A stretch of DNA of 64,000 nt from Lacibacter sediminis (GCF_014168535.1 NZ_CP060007.1:4340001-4404000), one strand, 5' to 3'. Positions 1 through 9,210 are shown, numbered from the stretch's first letter. The notes: a model not told the origin generated them from the letters alone. A program made the numbers and translations.

Positions 1-96
1 CAAATGACCGTTCTCGTTGAAACGGTTCTGTGCTTTGCTGATCATTGATTCAATGAGCTGCAAGCTGTCTTTAGCTGAGAAATCCTGTTGCTCCAT
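1..96 (-). CDS. N-terminal fragment of an unidentified protein, cut by the window edge
   Basis: Reading leftward from an ATG at 94-96, 32 codons stay open to the window edge and begin MEQQDFSAKDSLQLIES. The fragment is hydrophilic and predicted helical. Its opening resembles the start of a family of Bacteroidota membrane proteins of unknown role, but that is from memory and too little is visible to assign a function. It follows the 212-residue gene in the same direction, but a strong hairpin (126-153) separates them, so it probably has its own promoter. Confidence 0.6.
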   Translation of the reverse strand, partial: MEQQDFSAKDSLQLIESMISKAQNRFNENGHL

Positions 97-125
97 GTAT
101 TATTGTTTAAACGTCAAAAATAAGG

Positions 126-153
126 TAGTCCCGAAGTGTTTACTCCGGGACTA
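126..153 (-). terminator. Hairpin terminator after the 212-residue secreted protein gene
   Basis: An 8-bp stem TAGTCCCG/CGGGACTA (126-133 with 146-153) can be extended inside by AGT/ACT. On the minus strand it is followed by a T-rich stretch at about 114-122. It lies directly after the stop of the gene at 161-799. Confidence 0.65.
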
Positions 154-160
154 ATACACA

Positions 161-799
161 TTATTTACACGCATTGTATGCCTGCTCATTTTGTTGCTTT
201 CCCCAATTTGGGTGCAATGCTGATGCAGGTTTGAATGATTCAAAAAGTTTTGCAGCTTCTTCAAATACCGGTTTTGCTTTTGCACAACCGCCACCAAATT
301 GCTCCGGCGTTCTGCTCACACCCTGCGCTTCCCACATATAAGGACGTGGATTGGTTGGATCAAGTTTTTTTGAAAGCGCTGTGTTTTCCTGGATGATAGC
401 ACCATACTGCATGTACCTGCTCATAGGATCAGCACTCATTTTTACTGTAGCGATCATTGCTTTTACCAAAGCGATCTCAGAATTATTTTTTTCAAACTCT
501 TCTGCTTTGTTGATGAATACAGTTGCTTTATCAGCTAACGGATCGAATTGTTTTGGATCGTTTGTCATAAATGCATGCCACACCTGTGCAACTGCTGCAT
601 AATAAAACGGAAGCCATTGATTTTTTTCGGCATTGCCAATACGTTCAAATGCATTTACTACATCTAACATTGCGTCGGCGGTTTTTGCTTCGCCCATTGC
701 CTGCATATTTTTTTGCATTGCACCGGTATAACGTTCGCTCTGCGCAATAGCCCCTGTAAAAAGATGAGCAAAGAAAACAGCAAGAAGTACTTGTTTCAT
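161..799 (-). CDS. Secreted helical protein of unknown function (212 aa)
   Basis: The protein opens with a clear signal peptide (MKQVLLAVFFAHLFTGAIAQ, cleavage near residue 19-20), so it is exported to the periplasm. The mature part is almost entirely amphipathic helix with repeated Ala-rich segments (for example around residues 60-75 and 170-190) and ends with two cysteines (in GGGCAKAK and YNACK) that could form a disulfide. The helical pattern suggests a TPR-like scaffold, but no canonical TPR consensus is obvious. It is the third gene of a minus-strand run TonB receptor - 2TM protein - this gene, with only about 28 bp between this gene and the 2TM gene. A role linked to the receptor is inference from position only. 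Confidence 0.85.
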   Translation of the reverse strand: MKQVLLAVFFAHLFTGAIAQSERYTGAMQKNMQAMGEAKTADAMLDVVNAFERIGNAEKNQWLPFYYAAVAQVWHAFMTNDPKQFDPLADKATVFINKAEEFEKNNSEIALVKAMIATVKMSADPMSRYMQYGAIIQENTALSKKLDPTNPRPYMWEAQGVSRTPEQFGGGCAKAKPVFEEAAKLFESFKPASALHPNWGKQQNEQAYNACK

Positions 800-827
800 T
801 TTATTGTTGTTTAAAGATGAGTAAGGT

Positions 828-1127
828 TTATTGTTTGTTTTTTAGTTTTTCGTATTCACGTTCTACACTATTGCTTTTAGGATAAACATATGCACCAAAG
901 TAATGTGATGCAATACCGATACCCCAGCCAAGCATTGGCCATACCGGCCAGGGAACGCCGCCACCGTAATGCTTTGCTCCATTAATTGACCATAAGATCC
1001 AGAAGAATGCATTGATCAGTAAATAAGTGATGAGATGTTGTTTGAACGATGCACGCTTTTGTGCAATCTCCCAAAGTTGTTTGTCTTTTTCTTCATTTGA
1101 ATCGGGGATTCGTTGAAAGTTACTCAT
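828..1127 (-). CDS. 2TM-domain membrane protein (99 aa)
   Basis: I start the gene at the ATG at 1125-1127 (MSNFQRIPDS). An upstream in-frame Met would extend it into the 3' end of the preceding TonB receptor gene. A charged N-terminal helix (residues 10-28) is followed by two hydrophobic segments (about 30-48 and 58-78), separated by a short GGGVPWPVWP loop, and then a charged Lys/Glu-rich tail. This is the layout of the Bacteroidota 2TM domain family (PF13239), whose function is unknown and which is sometimes fused to LytTR regulators or histidine kinases. It lies between the TonB receptor and the 212-residue secreted protein in one transcription direction. Confidence 0.85.
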   Translation of the reverse strand: MSNFQRIPDSNEEKDKQLWEIAQKRASFKQHLITYLLINAFFWILWSINGAKHYGGGVPWPVWPMLGWGIGIASHYFGAYVYPKSNSVEREYEKLKNKQ

Positions 1128-1139
1128 GTGATAAAGTTG

Positions 1140-1153
1140 AATGATGAATGATG
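1140..1153. repeat. Two tandem 7-bp units (AATGATG)
   Basis: Two perfect tandem copies of AATGATG lie in the 28-bp gap between the TonB receptor stop and the 2TM gene start. It resembles the ATGAGT-type heptamer arrays in the haem locus. Two units alone would be weak evidence, but it sits beside a stop codon as the longer arrays do. Confidence 0.4.
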
Positions 1154-1155
1154 AT

Positions 1156-3405
1156 TTATAAATTATTGTTGATGGCATCATCAGTACGGTCTACACCAAA
1201 GCTGATAAATGCACCAATGAAAATAAACATACGTGATGGTGGAACTAACTCTGTTTTACGCTGGCCATTGTATGAATAGTTGTAACCATACACCTGCTTG
1301 ATATTAAAAACATTGCTTACACTCAACACATACACAGCAAATGCTTTTGCATTCTTTTTACCAATTGAGGGCAGGTAGTTAACTGAAAAACTTACGTTAT
1401 GATAATCAGGGATACGTCCTTTGTCAGCAAAGAAAGGTTTGCTTGTGTTTTGATCGTATTGAATGTTATAATAAGGACGACCACTTGCATAGTTGTAAGA
1501 AAAGTTGAGGTTCGATTTTAACTTGGTTACAAACTTCTTCACCACAAATGATCCGGTATGCTTTGCTGCAAAGTTTGGTGTAATGGCCGTTGGGAAGTTT
1601 AAAAAATCACGCTTCGTATTGAGGAATGAATACGAGATCCAGTAATCCAGATTATTTACAGTTTTCTTATCTCTCCAGAATAATTCAAATCCACTTGCAT
1701 CACCGAAGCCATTGTTGCTGCTGCCAAGTTCACGGCCATTGATGTTTGATGTCTTTATCAGATTATCATACTGCTTATAAAATGCTTCCACACGGAAGGT
1801 TGTAAGACTTGTTGTTTTCTGGTATTGGGCAATGTAGTGTGTTGCCTTCATGAATGTAAGCGGTGCAATCGTTGGCTGGTAACGCAACTCAGGGTTCTGA
1901 TAAAAAATTCCATACGCTAATGAAGCCTGGCTCTCTTTACCCAGCTTATAAGCCAATGATACACGTGGTGCAAGATTTGTTTTATCAAGCAAAGCAGAAT
2001 ACTCAGCTCTTGCACCAAATTTTGCTGCCAGCTTATTGGTTAAATAAACATCCTGCTCAGCAAAAAGAGAATAAACATTCTCGATCAAACGTGTTCTGAA
2101 TTTTGAACCATTAAACGCAGTAAACAAACTTTTATCATCACTATGATTATACTCAACCCCAAAACGTAATGCATTCAATGCCCTGAATTTCTTTTCCAAT
2201 ACCAAACGCCCATTGGCATAAAAACCTTTGCTGTTTATCTCAAATTGTTTGAACTCAAGACCAGTCAGCACCACATCATTTTTATCTTCGTCCTGCATAC
2301 CAAAACGGATATCATCTTTATTGGTTGATACAGATACCCCTGCCTGCAGTTTCCATTTATTCTTTAAACTTTCTTTCCACGATAAGTTATGATACATGTT
2401 TCCGTTGCTTAAGCCAAAACGATCTTTATAACCCAAAGAATCAAGACTGTTTTGTGTAAAGCCCAAACTGTTGGTGAGATAAAAACCATAATACTTCAAT
2501 ATTCCGTTCTTTGAAGTTTTGATGCGGAAGTTGGCATCAATGTTATGTGAGTTGGGCGCTTTTGAATAATCCTGCTGTTGTTTGATGACTGCAAATGCCG
2601 CCGTTAGGTTCGAGTAGTTATAATTCACACCCCATGATGCAGTTTTTTCTTTATTGAGTTTTTGAAATCCTGCTCCAATTCCTAATACAGAAAGATTCAA
2701 CGTTGCAGAAGACTGTTCAGGAAGATCAATTGATTCTAAAATTAATGCTGATGATAATGCCTGACCATACAATGCACTGTAGCCACCCGTGCTGAAAACG
2801 GTTCCTTTAAAAATAAATGGTGAGAACCGGCCACGTTGTGCAATACCGGGAACACTACTAAAGAAAAAATTGTTGACCAATGTTCCATCAATAAATGTTT
2901 TTGTTTCGGCAGCTGTACCACCACGCACAAACAATCCTTCACTCTCGCCCACCTGTTGTGCACCGGGTAACGTTTTTAATGCGCCGGTAATATCGGCATT
3001 AGCGCTGGCTGTTGTTACAATATCAATGGATGATAATACAGCTGCTACCCGCTTACGATCACTGGCTTCAAATGCACCGGCAGTAATTACTACTGCACTC
3101 ATTTCAGTTACTTCTTCTTTTAACTGAACAGGTAATTGAAGATCGCCGCCTTTTAATTCAACCGGCAACTCCACAGTTTTAAAGCCGATAGCAGTAATGA
3201 TGATGACCTGGCTTCCTTTATCGGTGGTCTTAAACCGGAAACGACCAACCGAGTCAGCAGTGGCACCGTCGTAAGAATCTTTAATGGCAATAGATGCGCC
3301 GGCTACAGGTTTCTTTTTGTTATCGAGCACGGTGCCACTGATGGTGGTTTGCCCAAAAGCAAGTTGGGCGATGATAAGGCTGATGAGTAAGGTGAATGCT
3401 TTCAT
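1156..3405 (-). CDS. TonB-dependent outer-membrane receptor with carboxypeptidase-regulatory-like domain
   Basis: The 749-residue protein has a signal peptide (residues 1-18), a carboxypeptidase D regulatory-like beta domain (about 20-100, starting TISGTVLDNKKKPVAGASI) and a plug domain (about 105-215, containing GALKTLPGAQQVGESEGLFVRGG). A long beta-strand-rich barrel ends in an aromatic strand near FIGAFISFGVD. This is the architecture of energised outer-membrane importers. The substrate cannot be told: there is no SusD partner, so a polysaccharide-type SusC role is unlikely. An exact TAnnTTTG promoter motif at 3423-3430 lies just upstream. It leads a probable three-gene operon with the 2TM and 212-residue proteins. 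Confidence 0.9.
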   Translation of the reverse strand: MKAFTLLISLIIAQLAFGQTTISGTVLDNKKKPVAGASIAIKDSYDGATADSVGRFRFKTTDKGSQVIIITAIGFKTVELPVELKGGDLQLPVQLKEEVTEMSAVVITAGAFEASDRKRVAAVLSSIDIVTTASANADITGALKTLPGAQQVGESEGLFVRGGTAAETKTFIDGTLVNNFFFSSVPGIAQRGRFSPFIFKGTVFSTGGYSALYGQALSSALILESIDLPEQSSATLNLSVLGIGAGFQKLNKEKTASWGVNYNYSNLTAAFAVIKQQQDYSKAPNSHNIDANFRIKTSKNGILKYYGFYLTNSLGFTQNSLDSLGYKDRFGLSNGNMYHNLSWKESLKNKWKLQAGVSVSTNKDDIRFGMQDEDKNDVVLTGLEFKQFEINSKGFYANGRLVLEKKFRALNALRFGVEYNHSDDKSLFTAFNGSKFRTRLIENVYSLFAEQDVYLTNKLAAKFGARAEYSALLDKTNLAPRVSLAYKLGKESQASLAYGIFYQNPELRYQPTIAPLTFMKATHYIAQYQKTTSLTTFRVEAFYKQYDNLIKTSNINGRELGSSNNGFGDASGFELFWRDKKTVNNLDYWISYSFLNTKRDFLNFPTAITPNFAAKHTGSFVVKKFVTKLKSNLNFSYNYASGRPYYNIQYDQNTSKPFFADKGRIPDYHNVSFSVNYLPSIGKKNAKAFAVYVLSVSNVFNIKQVYGYNYSYNGQRKTELVPPSRMFIFIGAFISFGVDRTDDAINNNL

Positions 3406-3422
3406 TTCTTATAAATAGATCA

Positions 3423-3430
3423 CAAACATA
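3423..3430 (-). promoter_or_regulatory. Promoter -7 motif for the TonB receptor operon
   Basis: The minus strand reads TATGTTTG, an exact match to the Bacteroidota TAnnTTTG element, 18 bp ahead of the start codon. No clear -33 TTG was identified. Confidence 0.6.
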
Positions 3431-3490
3431 GACTAGTTTATTTTATAAACCAAATATTTTAAGCAACATTTTTTAGGGGGTAGCAACAAA

Positions 3491-3517
3491 AAATGCCCTC
3501 ACTATCTGAGGGCATTT
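3491..3517 (-). terminator. Rho-independent terminator of the type IX secreted protein gene
   Basis: Perfect 11-bp stem AAATGCCCTCA/TGAGGGCATTT with a 5-base loop, followed on the minus strand by a T-run. It lies 19 bp after the gene stop at 3536. Confidence 0.85.
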
Positions 3518-3535
3518 CCAGTTATTTCTTTTGCT

Positions 3536-6500
3536 TTACTTCGCTTTTAAGATTAGTTGAGCGCTTTTCAGTTGACCGCTTCTCACTTCCAGGATATAGT
3601 TACCTGCTGGCAATTGAGGGAGGTTATTTAACTGAATAGCATTCGTTCCTTTAAACACTGACCTGATAGTATTATATACAATTCGTCCATGTTGATCGAA
3701 CAAGCGGATATAGGCATCTTCGCTTACCTCAACTGTAGCCTGTATGTTTATTACCTGGTCAAATGGATTAGGTGATGCAATTACTTTGGTGGAACTATTA
3801 CTATATAACTTGATAACCATACTGTAGCTGGATTTACCATCTTCATCCACCATCTTCAATCGATAATAATTAAAAGCTGCCAAAGGCGATGCATCAACAA
3901 ATTGATAAGCCGTTTCAGCAACTGAGTTTCCCATTGCTTTTACAGAACCAATGGAAAGAAAATTAATGCCGTCGCCACTTCTCTCAATCAGGTAATGACT
4001 TGCATTGATCTCAGTAGCTGTCCGCCAATTCAAATGTGACTGTGCGTTTATTAAACGGCCGTTAAATGAAAGTAACTGAACAGGCAATGTGCCAGAAACT
4101 GTAATTGATGCAGTTGCTACAGATAAACAACCTGAACCTGATAATTTATCGGCAACAACTTCAATATTATATACACCCGGTGAAGTGAATGTTTGTGTAG
4201 TGATTGTTTCGGCACCGCCATTTCCAAATTCTGATGTTGCATAACTTGATCCACTGACTGCATCTTCAACAACATATAATACTCCTGATTGCGTATTTGA
4301 AACAGTATAGGTAACTGTTTGCCCAACGGAGATCGATGATGTTGTTGGACTTATCAATGGTGTTGTTGGAGCAGAACAGGAAACAGTAGTAGTGGAACCA
4401 CATGCTGTATTTAATGTACTGTTTGTTGCTTGTGCACCAACCGTTAATACACCGCCTGCATACAAGGGGTTAGATGCCAGCACAGTTACTGTCCATGCTG
4501 ATTGAGCTGTGAGTGCCACCGATCCAATCAATCCTCCATCCTGGTATAAATAAACTGTACCTGTAAACGGACCGGTGATCGATCCTGATACAGATGCATT
4601 CCCTTCTGTGTATGATCCGGTGATAGTTGGGCAAACAGTGGTCGCAACTCTTGCTGTTGCAGATGAAGAGTTAGCACTAACAGAACAAGTTCCGTTTTGT
4701 GCTGTTGCGTAATAGGTTGCTCCGTTTACCAATGCTGTAACAGTTACAGACCATGTACCATTCGCCTGCACAGTGGTTGTACCAAGCAATGTTGGTGTAG
4801 TATTATAAAACCGGATAGTTGTACCTGCTGGTTCAGACGATGTTCCGGTAACAGTTGTTGTACCGCCGGTTAAATTACCTTGGATATCTGTAGTTATAAC
4901 AGGTGCTGCTGTAAAGCATGATGCGGTAATTGTTGCTGCTGTACTTACACATTGTCCGCTTGCCTGCTGACGAACAGTAATTACATCACCAGTTTGAAAT
5001 GTTTGATTGGAGAAACTATACGCACTGCCAGAAGCTGTTGTTGATGCAACAATAAATCCGTTCACCAGTAAACGTACTGTTGCACCTGTTACTGCCGTTC
5101 CACTGATGGTTGAACCCGGGTAGAGAATTGTTTGCGTAATTGTTGGCGCTGCTGTTTGTGTAAGTGTTAAGCAACTAAACGCAGGTGCTGATTCGCATTT
5201 ACCTGATTCAATTACGGTAAATGCATAACTGGCCGATGTCATATCATTGGCTCCGCCTGTACAGGCAGCGTTTGGTCCACCGTTATTTGTGCTGTTATAT
5301 TCCCAAATGGTACCTGAAGGATCGGTTGTTTGATTATAGGTAATTTTAAATGTTGTTGTTGCATCATCTGCCAATAAAATAAGGTTGCCACCCGCTGCAA
5401 TTGTATATAATTTGATTCTTGCATTAGCAGGCTTTGTTCCCTGTATGCCTTTATTGGTAATACAACTAATGGCCGTTGTTATATTAGTTGAGATATTAGC
5501 CGGAGAGCATGATGTTACAGCAACACTATTACTTGTTAAGCACATACTCTCAACAGTTGATTGGGCTTTTGCAGTAATGATGTCTCCACTGGCTACACTT
5601 GCAATAATATAAGTCCACGGGCTTCCGCTTGTTGCAGTTGTTGTGCCGGCAAGTACGCCATTTTTGTAAACCGAGATTGTGGCTGTTGAAGGTTTTGTTG
5701 CATCAAGTCTTGTCCATGTTCCTGTAATATTTACATTTGATCCCGATGCAATATCTGTATTTACAGCTGGCGCAGCTGTACATGCATCCGAAGGACCAGA
5801 GCCGCCTGAGGTGAGATCATTCAATGTAAAGCTCGGCGTATTCTCGCCTAAAAATTCCCAGGCATCTGTTGTGCTGGTAAAATTATCATCATTCAAACCA
5901 TAAATATCAGAACGTGTTCCCTGAAATGCTGATCCGGGATTTGTATTGGTTGAAATAACCATACGGATTGGTGTTGATGCTGTAATACCTAATGCCGACA
6001 TGGGTACAAAAAAATCATAGAAATAATCTGCATTACCTGATTCACGACTCAGTGCAACAGAGATCAATTGATTGGTTGCAAGAGAATAAGTGTTGCTTGC
6101 AGTTGGGTTTACAATACCATCCACATTATAAATAGCCACACGCCCATTTGTACCTGTTTCGAGTGCCACTTCCAGTTCAAAACCAGGGTTACCATTTCCG
6201 CTGTTTGTTGGAGCCACATAATTGGGATCAGCAGCAGAACCCGATGCGCCAAGCTTCAGATCAGTATCAATTAAGATATTATATGCCTTTGCACCGCTAA
6301 CAATACTGCCAATACGCAAACGGAACAAAAGATTTGTTCCATCATTGTAAATATAGCAGCCGCTGTTATCAACGGTTTTCACAATATCGGAATAACCACC
6401 ATCAGGTCCTGTAGCAAGGTCACCTGTTGGTTCAATCATAACCGGCTTAATAATCTTATACAATATTTCACTTTGAGTAATATCGCTTGTAGTAAAGCCT

Positions 6501-6670
6501 GCGGAGGTTGCAGAACTAAAAAAATCCTGGTTTGGATTGAGAACGACCGGACCCGTTGCACCAGCTGGACGAACGATTAATCCGGGAGATTGGGCATAAC
6601 TTACATAGGCATGAAGCAAAAAAATAAAGGGCAACATCAGCCCTTTAAAATACCGGGATATGGATTTCAT
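3536..6670 (-). CDS. Large secreted modular protein with type IX secretion C-terminal sorting domain (1044 aa)
   Basis: A signal peptide (residues 1-26, ending YVSYAQ) is followed by an N-terminal domain of about 280 residues beginning IVRPAGATGPVVLNPNQDFF. Then come several Thr/Ser/Gly-rich Ig-like or bacterial surface repeats (about 290-850), each with a pattern like G(S/T)ISGT.VTGATV and SA(W/Y)... The last 80 residues are a type A sorting domain (SPNPFDQVINI ... GNYILEVRSG ... LILKAK). The gene is on its own between two hairpins or gaps. The product should be exported through the Sec and type IX systems and attached or released at the surface. No catalytic motif was recognised, so an adhesin-like or structural surface role is only inference. 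Confidence 0.88.
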   Translation of the reverse strand: MKSISRYFKGLMLPFIFLLHAYVSYAQSPGLIVRPAGATGPVVLNPNQDFFSSATSAGFTTSDITQSEILYKIIKPVMIEPTGDLATGPDGGYSDIVKTVDNSGCYIYNDGTNLLFRLRIGSIVSGAKAYNILIDTDLKLGASGSAADPNYVAPTNSGNGNPGFELEVALETGTNGRVAIYNVDGIVNPTASNTYSLATNQLISVALSRESGNADYFYDFFVPMSALGITASTPIRMVISTNTNPGSAFQGTRSDIYGLNDDNFTSTTDAWEFLGENTPSFTLNDLTSGGSGPSDACTAAPAVNTDIASGSNVNITGTWTRLDATKPSTATISVYKNGVLAGTTTATSGSPWTYIIASVASGDIITAKAQSTVESMCLTSNSVAVTSCSPANISTNITTAISCITNKGIQGTKPANARIKLYTIAAGGNLILLADDATTTFKITYNQTTDPSGTIWEYNSTNNGGPNAACTGGANDMTSASYAFTVIESGKCESAPAFSCLTLTQTAAPTITQTILYPGSTISGTAVTGATVRLLVNGFIVASTTASGSAYSFSNQTFQTGDVITVRQQASGQCVSTAATITASCFTAAPVITTDIQGNLTGGTTTVTGTSSEPAGTTIRFYNTTPTLLGTTTVQANGTWSVTVTALVNGATYYATAQNGTCSVSANSSSATARVATTVCPTITGSYTEGNASVSGSITGPFTGTVYLYQDGGLIGSVALTAQSAWTVTVLASNPLYAGGVLTVGAQATNSTLNTACGSTTTVSCSAPTTPLISPTTSSISVGQTVTYTVSNTQSGVLYVVEDAVSGSSYATSEFGNGGAETITTQTFTSPGVYNIEVVADKLSGSGCLSVATASITVSGTLPVQLLSFNGRLINAQSHLNWRTATEINASHYLIERSGDGINFLSIGSVKAMGNSVAETAYQFVDASPLAAFNYYRLKMVDEDGKSSYSMVIKLYSNSSTKVIASPNPFDQVINIQATVEVSEDAYIRLFDQHGRIVYNTIRSVFKGTNAIQLNNLPQLPAGNYILEVRSGQLKSAQLILKAK

Positions 6671-6807
6671 TTTAAAGGTTTTACTCAGGTAATGAATATG
6701 CGTAAAATTAAGTAGTAGCCTTTAATTGCTATGTAGTAGAATCTATAATCTGAGTATAGAGGGTTTTATTTTACAGTTGTCAATTAAAACAAGGAAAAAC
6801 AAACAAG

Positions 6808-7287
6808 TTACTTATGCCCTATTTTTTCACGAAGCAATGTTCTTGCATTGTGAGTTCCTTCTTCTTCCGTAAAAGCATCTTTAGGAATTAAGAAGAATGA
6901 ACGTTCATCGATATAAAGATGAAAGAAGTTAGGCGTTTCAATAAAGTATTTAAAAGCACTATAGCTCCAGTTCTTACTGCCATTAGGGTTTTCGATATGC
7001 ATGTAAGTATCAAGGAAAGTAAGGTTAAACGAATCCCTGAATGTTTTTGCACGGCTGTAAACTGTAAATGGCAGGATGAACCAGAACGACACCATTAGTG
7101 AAAACCATAAGAACGAACTAAGAAGAAATGCAACGGGCGCTATTTTTTTCCAGAAGAACATACCGGCCGCAAACAGTGCAAACACATTTACCAGTATAAT
7201 AAGTATGCGTATTTCTTTTTTAGAAATAAAATGATAACGTAATGCCTGGATCACTTTTTTTCGATCGTACCGGAAAGAAATCTTCAT
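6808..7287 (-). CDS. YcxB-like membrane protein (159 aa)
   Basis: Two hydrophobic helices (about 28-45 and 52-75) follow a basic N-terminus. The C-terminal soluble part contains the YcxB-type pattern: a Y..K/R segment, then W-YSAFKYFIETPNFFHLYI and FFLIPKDAFTEEE. This arrangement matches the YcxB-like family (PF14317) of unknown function found widely in Gram-positives and Bacteroidota. It lies 30 bp downstream of the PhoD-like phosphatase in the same direction and may be co-transcribed with it. Confidence 0.8.
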   Translation of the reverse strand: MKISFRYDRKKVIQALRYHFISKKEIRILIILVNVFALFAAGMFFWKKIAPVAFLLSSFLWFSLMVSFWFILPFTVYSRAKTFRDSFNLTFLDTYMHIENPNGSKNWSYSAFKYFIETPNFFHLYIDERSFFLIPKDAFTEEEGTHNARTLLREKIGHK

Positions 7288-7317
7288 ACTTGCCTGTTTT
7301 ATTCGTTCAATTAATTT

Positions 7318-8676
7318 TTATCGTTGGTATTTCAATTCACTTTCAGTTACACTCCACTGGCCAAGCTTATCACCCTTCACACCAAAAAATTCAACCGTGA
7401 GTTTGCGTTGGCCTCTTGCACCGGTGAAATTAAATTTACCATAGTTCTGTTTTTCATCGATTCCAAAAACCCGGTAAGGGTTATTTGCTTCAGCTGCACC
7501 AAACTTATGTGTACCTGCCGTTAAAGGCGATACTGTTACATCATACAAAGGATACGCACCCTGTCTATTTACTTTGATCACTTCTGTATGATGACGATCA
7601 CCACTCATAAACAACACACCGGGAATTTTATTCACTTGCAAAAAACTCATCAGCTCTTCATACTCCGCAGGGCAATCCAGTAATTTATCAAAAGGCGAAA
7701 CAGGATTTAACACCTGGCTGCCATTTGCAATGATTTTGAATGGAGCACGACTGAACAGCAACGAATTTTTCAGCCATTGCAGTTGTTGCTTACCCCACAT
7801 TAACTTATCAGGATTTGGTTTCCCATCAATAGAATCTTTCATATTGTCTGCACTTCTCCACCAGCGGTCATCCATCATAAAAATATCTACATCGCCATAA
7901 CTGATCATCGAGTAGATACCTTCACCATTCATTCCATAGGTTGTGTTTAACCAATAGTTGGTAAATACATCACGTGAAGTTTTCTTCAGAATATAATTTG
8001 TACCAATATCATTCGGGCCATAATCATGATCATCCCACATAGCATAATGCGAAGTTGACTTCAGAAAGTTTTGGAGCACAGGAACAGAACGGTCATGACT
8101 GGCCCTGTTCCATAAACCCCATTCGTCGTAATAGTCCACGTCACGTGTATACCAGTTATCGCCCATCCAAAGCATAAAAGCAACTTTTTCCTTTGCCATA
8201 CTTTCAAAAATGGAAGAATCGCCACCATAAGGTTTTCCCGGACGATCAACTGCAGGTTCATTGATGTAAGCGCAGGAACCTGTCAGGAAAGAAAAATCAG
8301 GAGCAGGTTTGCGCCATTGCCATAATTCTTTTGTGGTGAATGTGCCAATTGCTTTTGTTGGTTTAGCAATCACTTTCTGATTAATATGGAATTGGTATTC
8401 GTAGGTTGTATTCAGCTCCAACCCAACAACATTAAATACAACCGGTGAAAACCAGTCATCACGGTTGGTCTTTTTCTGAATTGATTTATAAGAATTGAGA
8501 TCGCCTTTTTTCCAGTACTGCAACACAACATCGCTACCGGGTTTTACTTCGATCCACAATTTTGCTGTGCGTAATTCAACGGGACCGAGCATGGGACCAC
8601 TTACCAATTGTGCATGCGCAGTAATGGAAAGAAAAAGAAATACCAGGAGCAGTGTCCGGCAAAATAAGCTTCTCAT
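7318..8676 (-). CDS. PhoD-family alkaline phosphatase / phosphodiesterase
   Basis: I choose the ATG at 8674-8676 (MRSLFCRTLLLVFLFLSITAHAQ), because it gives a clean signal peptide; an upstream in-frame Met lacks one. The 452-residue mature-type protein has an N-terminal Fn3-like region, then metallophosphatase motifs in the expected PhoD order: SCAYIN, WMGDNWYTRD, MWDDHDYGPND and MSGDRHHTE. These residues coordinate metal ions in PhoD enzymes, which hydrolyse phosphomono- or diesters in the periplasm or at the surface. A 7-bp inverted repeat (8715-8733) lies just upstream of the start and could be an operator. Whether it responds to phosphate starvation cannot be told; no PHO box was identified. 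Confidence 0.88.
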   Translation of the reverse strand: MRSLFCRTLLLVFLFLSITAHAQLVSGPMLGPVELRTAKLWIEVKPGSDVVLQYWKKGDLNSYKSIQKKTNRDDWFSPVVFNVVGLELNTTYEYQFHINQKVIAKPTKAIGTFTTKELWQWRKPAPDFSFLTGSCAYINEPAVDRPGKPYGGDSSIFESMAKEKVAFMLWMGDNWYTRDVDYYDEWGLWNRASHDRSVPVLQNFLKSTSHYAMWDDHDYGPNDIGTNYILKKTSRDVFTNYWLNTTYGMNGEGIYSMISYGDVDIFMMDDRWWRSADNMKDSIDGKPNPDKLMWGKQQLQWLKNSLLFSRAPFKIIANGSQVLNPVSPFDKLLDCPAEYEELMSFLQVNKIPGVLFMSGDRHHTEVIKVNRQGAYPLYDVTVSPLTAGTHKFGAAEANNPYRVFGIDEKQNYGKFNFTGARGQRKLTVEFFGVKGDKLGQWSVTESELKYQR

Positions 8677-8714
8677 AATTGTAAGTATAAGTAATCCCGT
8701 TTTCGGGAGCTGCA

Positions 8715-8733
8715 ATGTAAATAAAGTTTACAT
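8715..8733. promoter_or_regulatory. Inverted repeat ATGTAAA-N5-TTTACAT upstream of the PhoD-like gene
   Basis: Perfect 7-bp arms (8715-8721 and 8727-8733) lie about 40 bp before the chosen start. The minus-strand right half reads TTACATTG, near but not matching TAnnTTTG. A dimeric regulator site is possible; chance is not excluded in AT-rich DNA. Confidence 0.35.
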
Positions 8734-8845
8734 GCCAAGCCCGTGCATGCGGCTGATTCCTGTTATATGCACATTAATTTTCAATAGATGGAGTGATTGA
8801 CAGACTAAATGTGTCTTTTCGGAATGAACCAGAAAGGCAAAAAAA

Positions 8846-8867
8846 TACCCCCGTTTTAGCGGGGGTA
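8846..8867 (-). terminator. Terminator of the 41-aa lipoprotein gene
   Basis: 8-bp stem TACCCCCG/CGGGGGTA with a 6-base loop, followed on the minus strand by a T-run (plus-strand A-run at 8839-8845). It begins 8 bp after the small gene stop. Confidence 0.8.
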
Positions 8868-8874
8868 TAAAAAG

Positions 8875-9000
8875 TTATCTGACACGCATACATTTGCGAT
8901 AGGATCCATGTGCGGCTTCATAGGGCGTCAGGGATCTGCTGCAGCTACTCAGATAAAAGATACTTAACAGCAATACAGTATAAGCGATTGCTCTTTTCAT
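8875..9000 (-). CDS. Tiny lipoprotein (41 aa)
   Basis: An ATG at 8998-9000 opens a 41-codon frame ending at TAA (8875-8877). It encodes a basic start (MKRAI), a hydrophobic stretch, and a lipobox-like LSSC at Cys20. A short tail SRSLTPYEAAHGSYRKCMRVR follows, with one more cysteine. Export and lipid attachment are therefore expected. A strong terminator follows immediately. I recall similar very short Bacteroidota lipoproteins with a TPYEAA..-YRKC-type ending, but I cannot verify that here. Function is unknown. Confidence 0.7.
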   Translation of the reverse strand: MKRAIAYTVLLLSIFYLSSCSRSLTPYEAAHGSYRKCMRVR

Positions 9001-9184
9001 TGGTACGGATTTAATACATTTTAAAAATAGGTCTTTCGACAACATAACAACGAAAATCGGGCCATTGAATTTTACAAACTAAGTGTATCCCTTAGAAAAA
9101 GTTTTAAACCAGAACATCTACTTTGTATTGTTACGTATCCTGTTTCGGCATTTACGCAATTTTTCCCCGTATCAGTAAAAATAA

Positions 9185-9210
9185 AAACGCTCCGGAGAAC
9201 CGGAGCGTTT
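9185..9210 (-). terminator. Terminator of the class II ribonucleotide reductase gene
   Basis: Perfect 11-bp stem AAACGCTCCGG/CCGGAGCGTTT with loop AGAA. The minus strand continues into T-rich sequence. It lies about 43 bp after the nrdJ stop at 9253. Confidence 0.85.
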
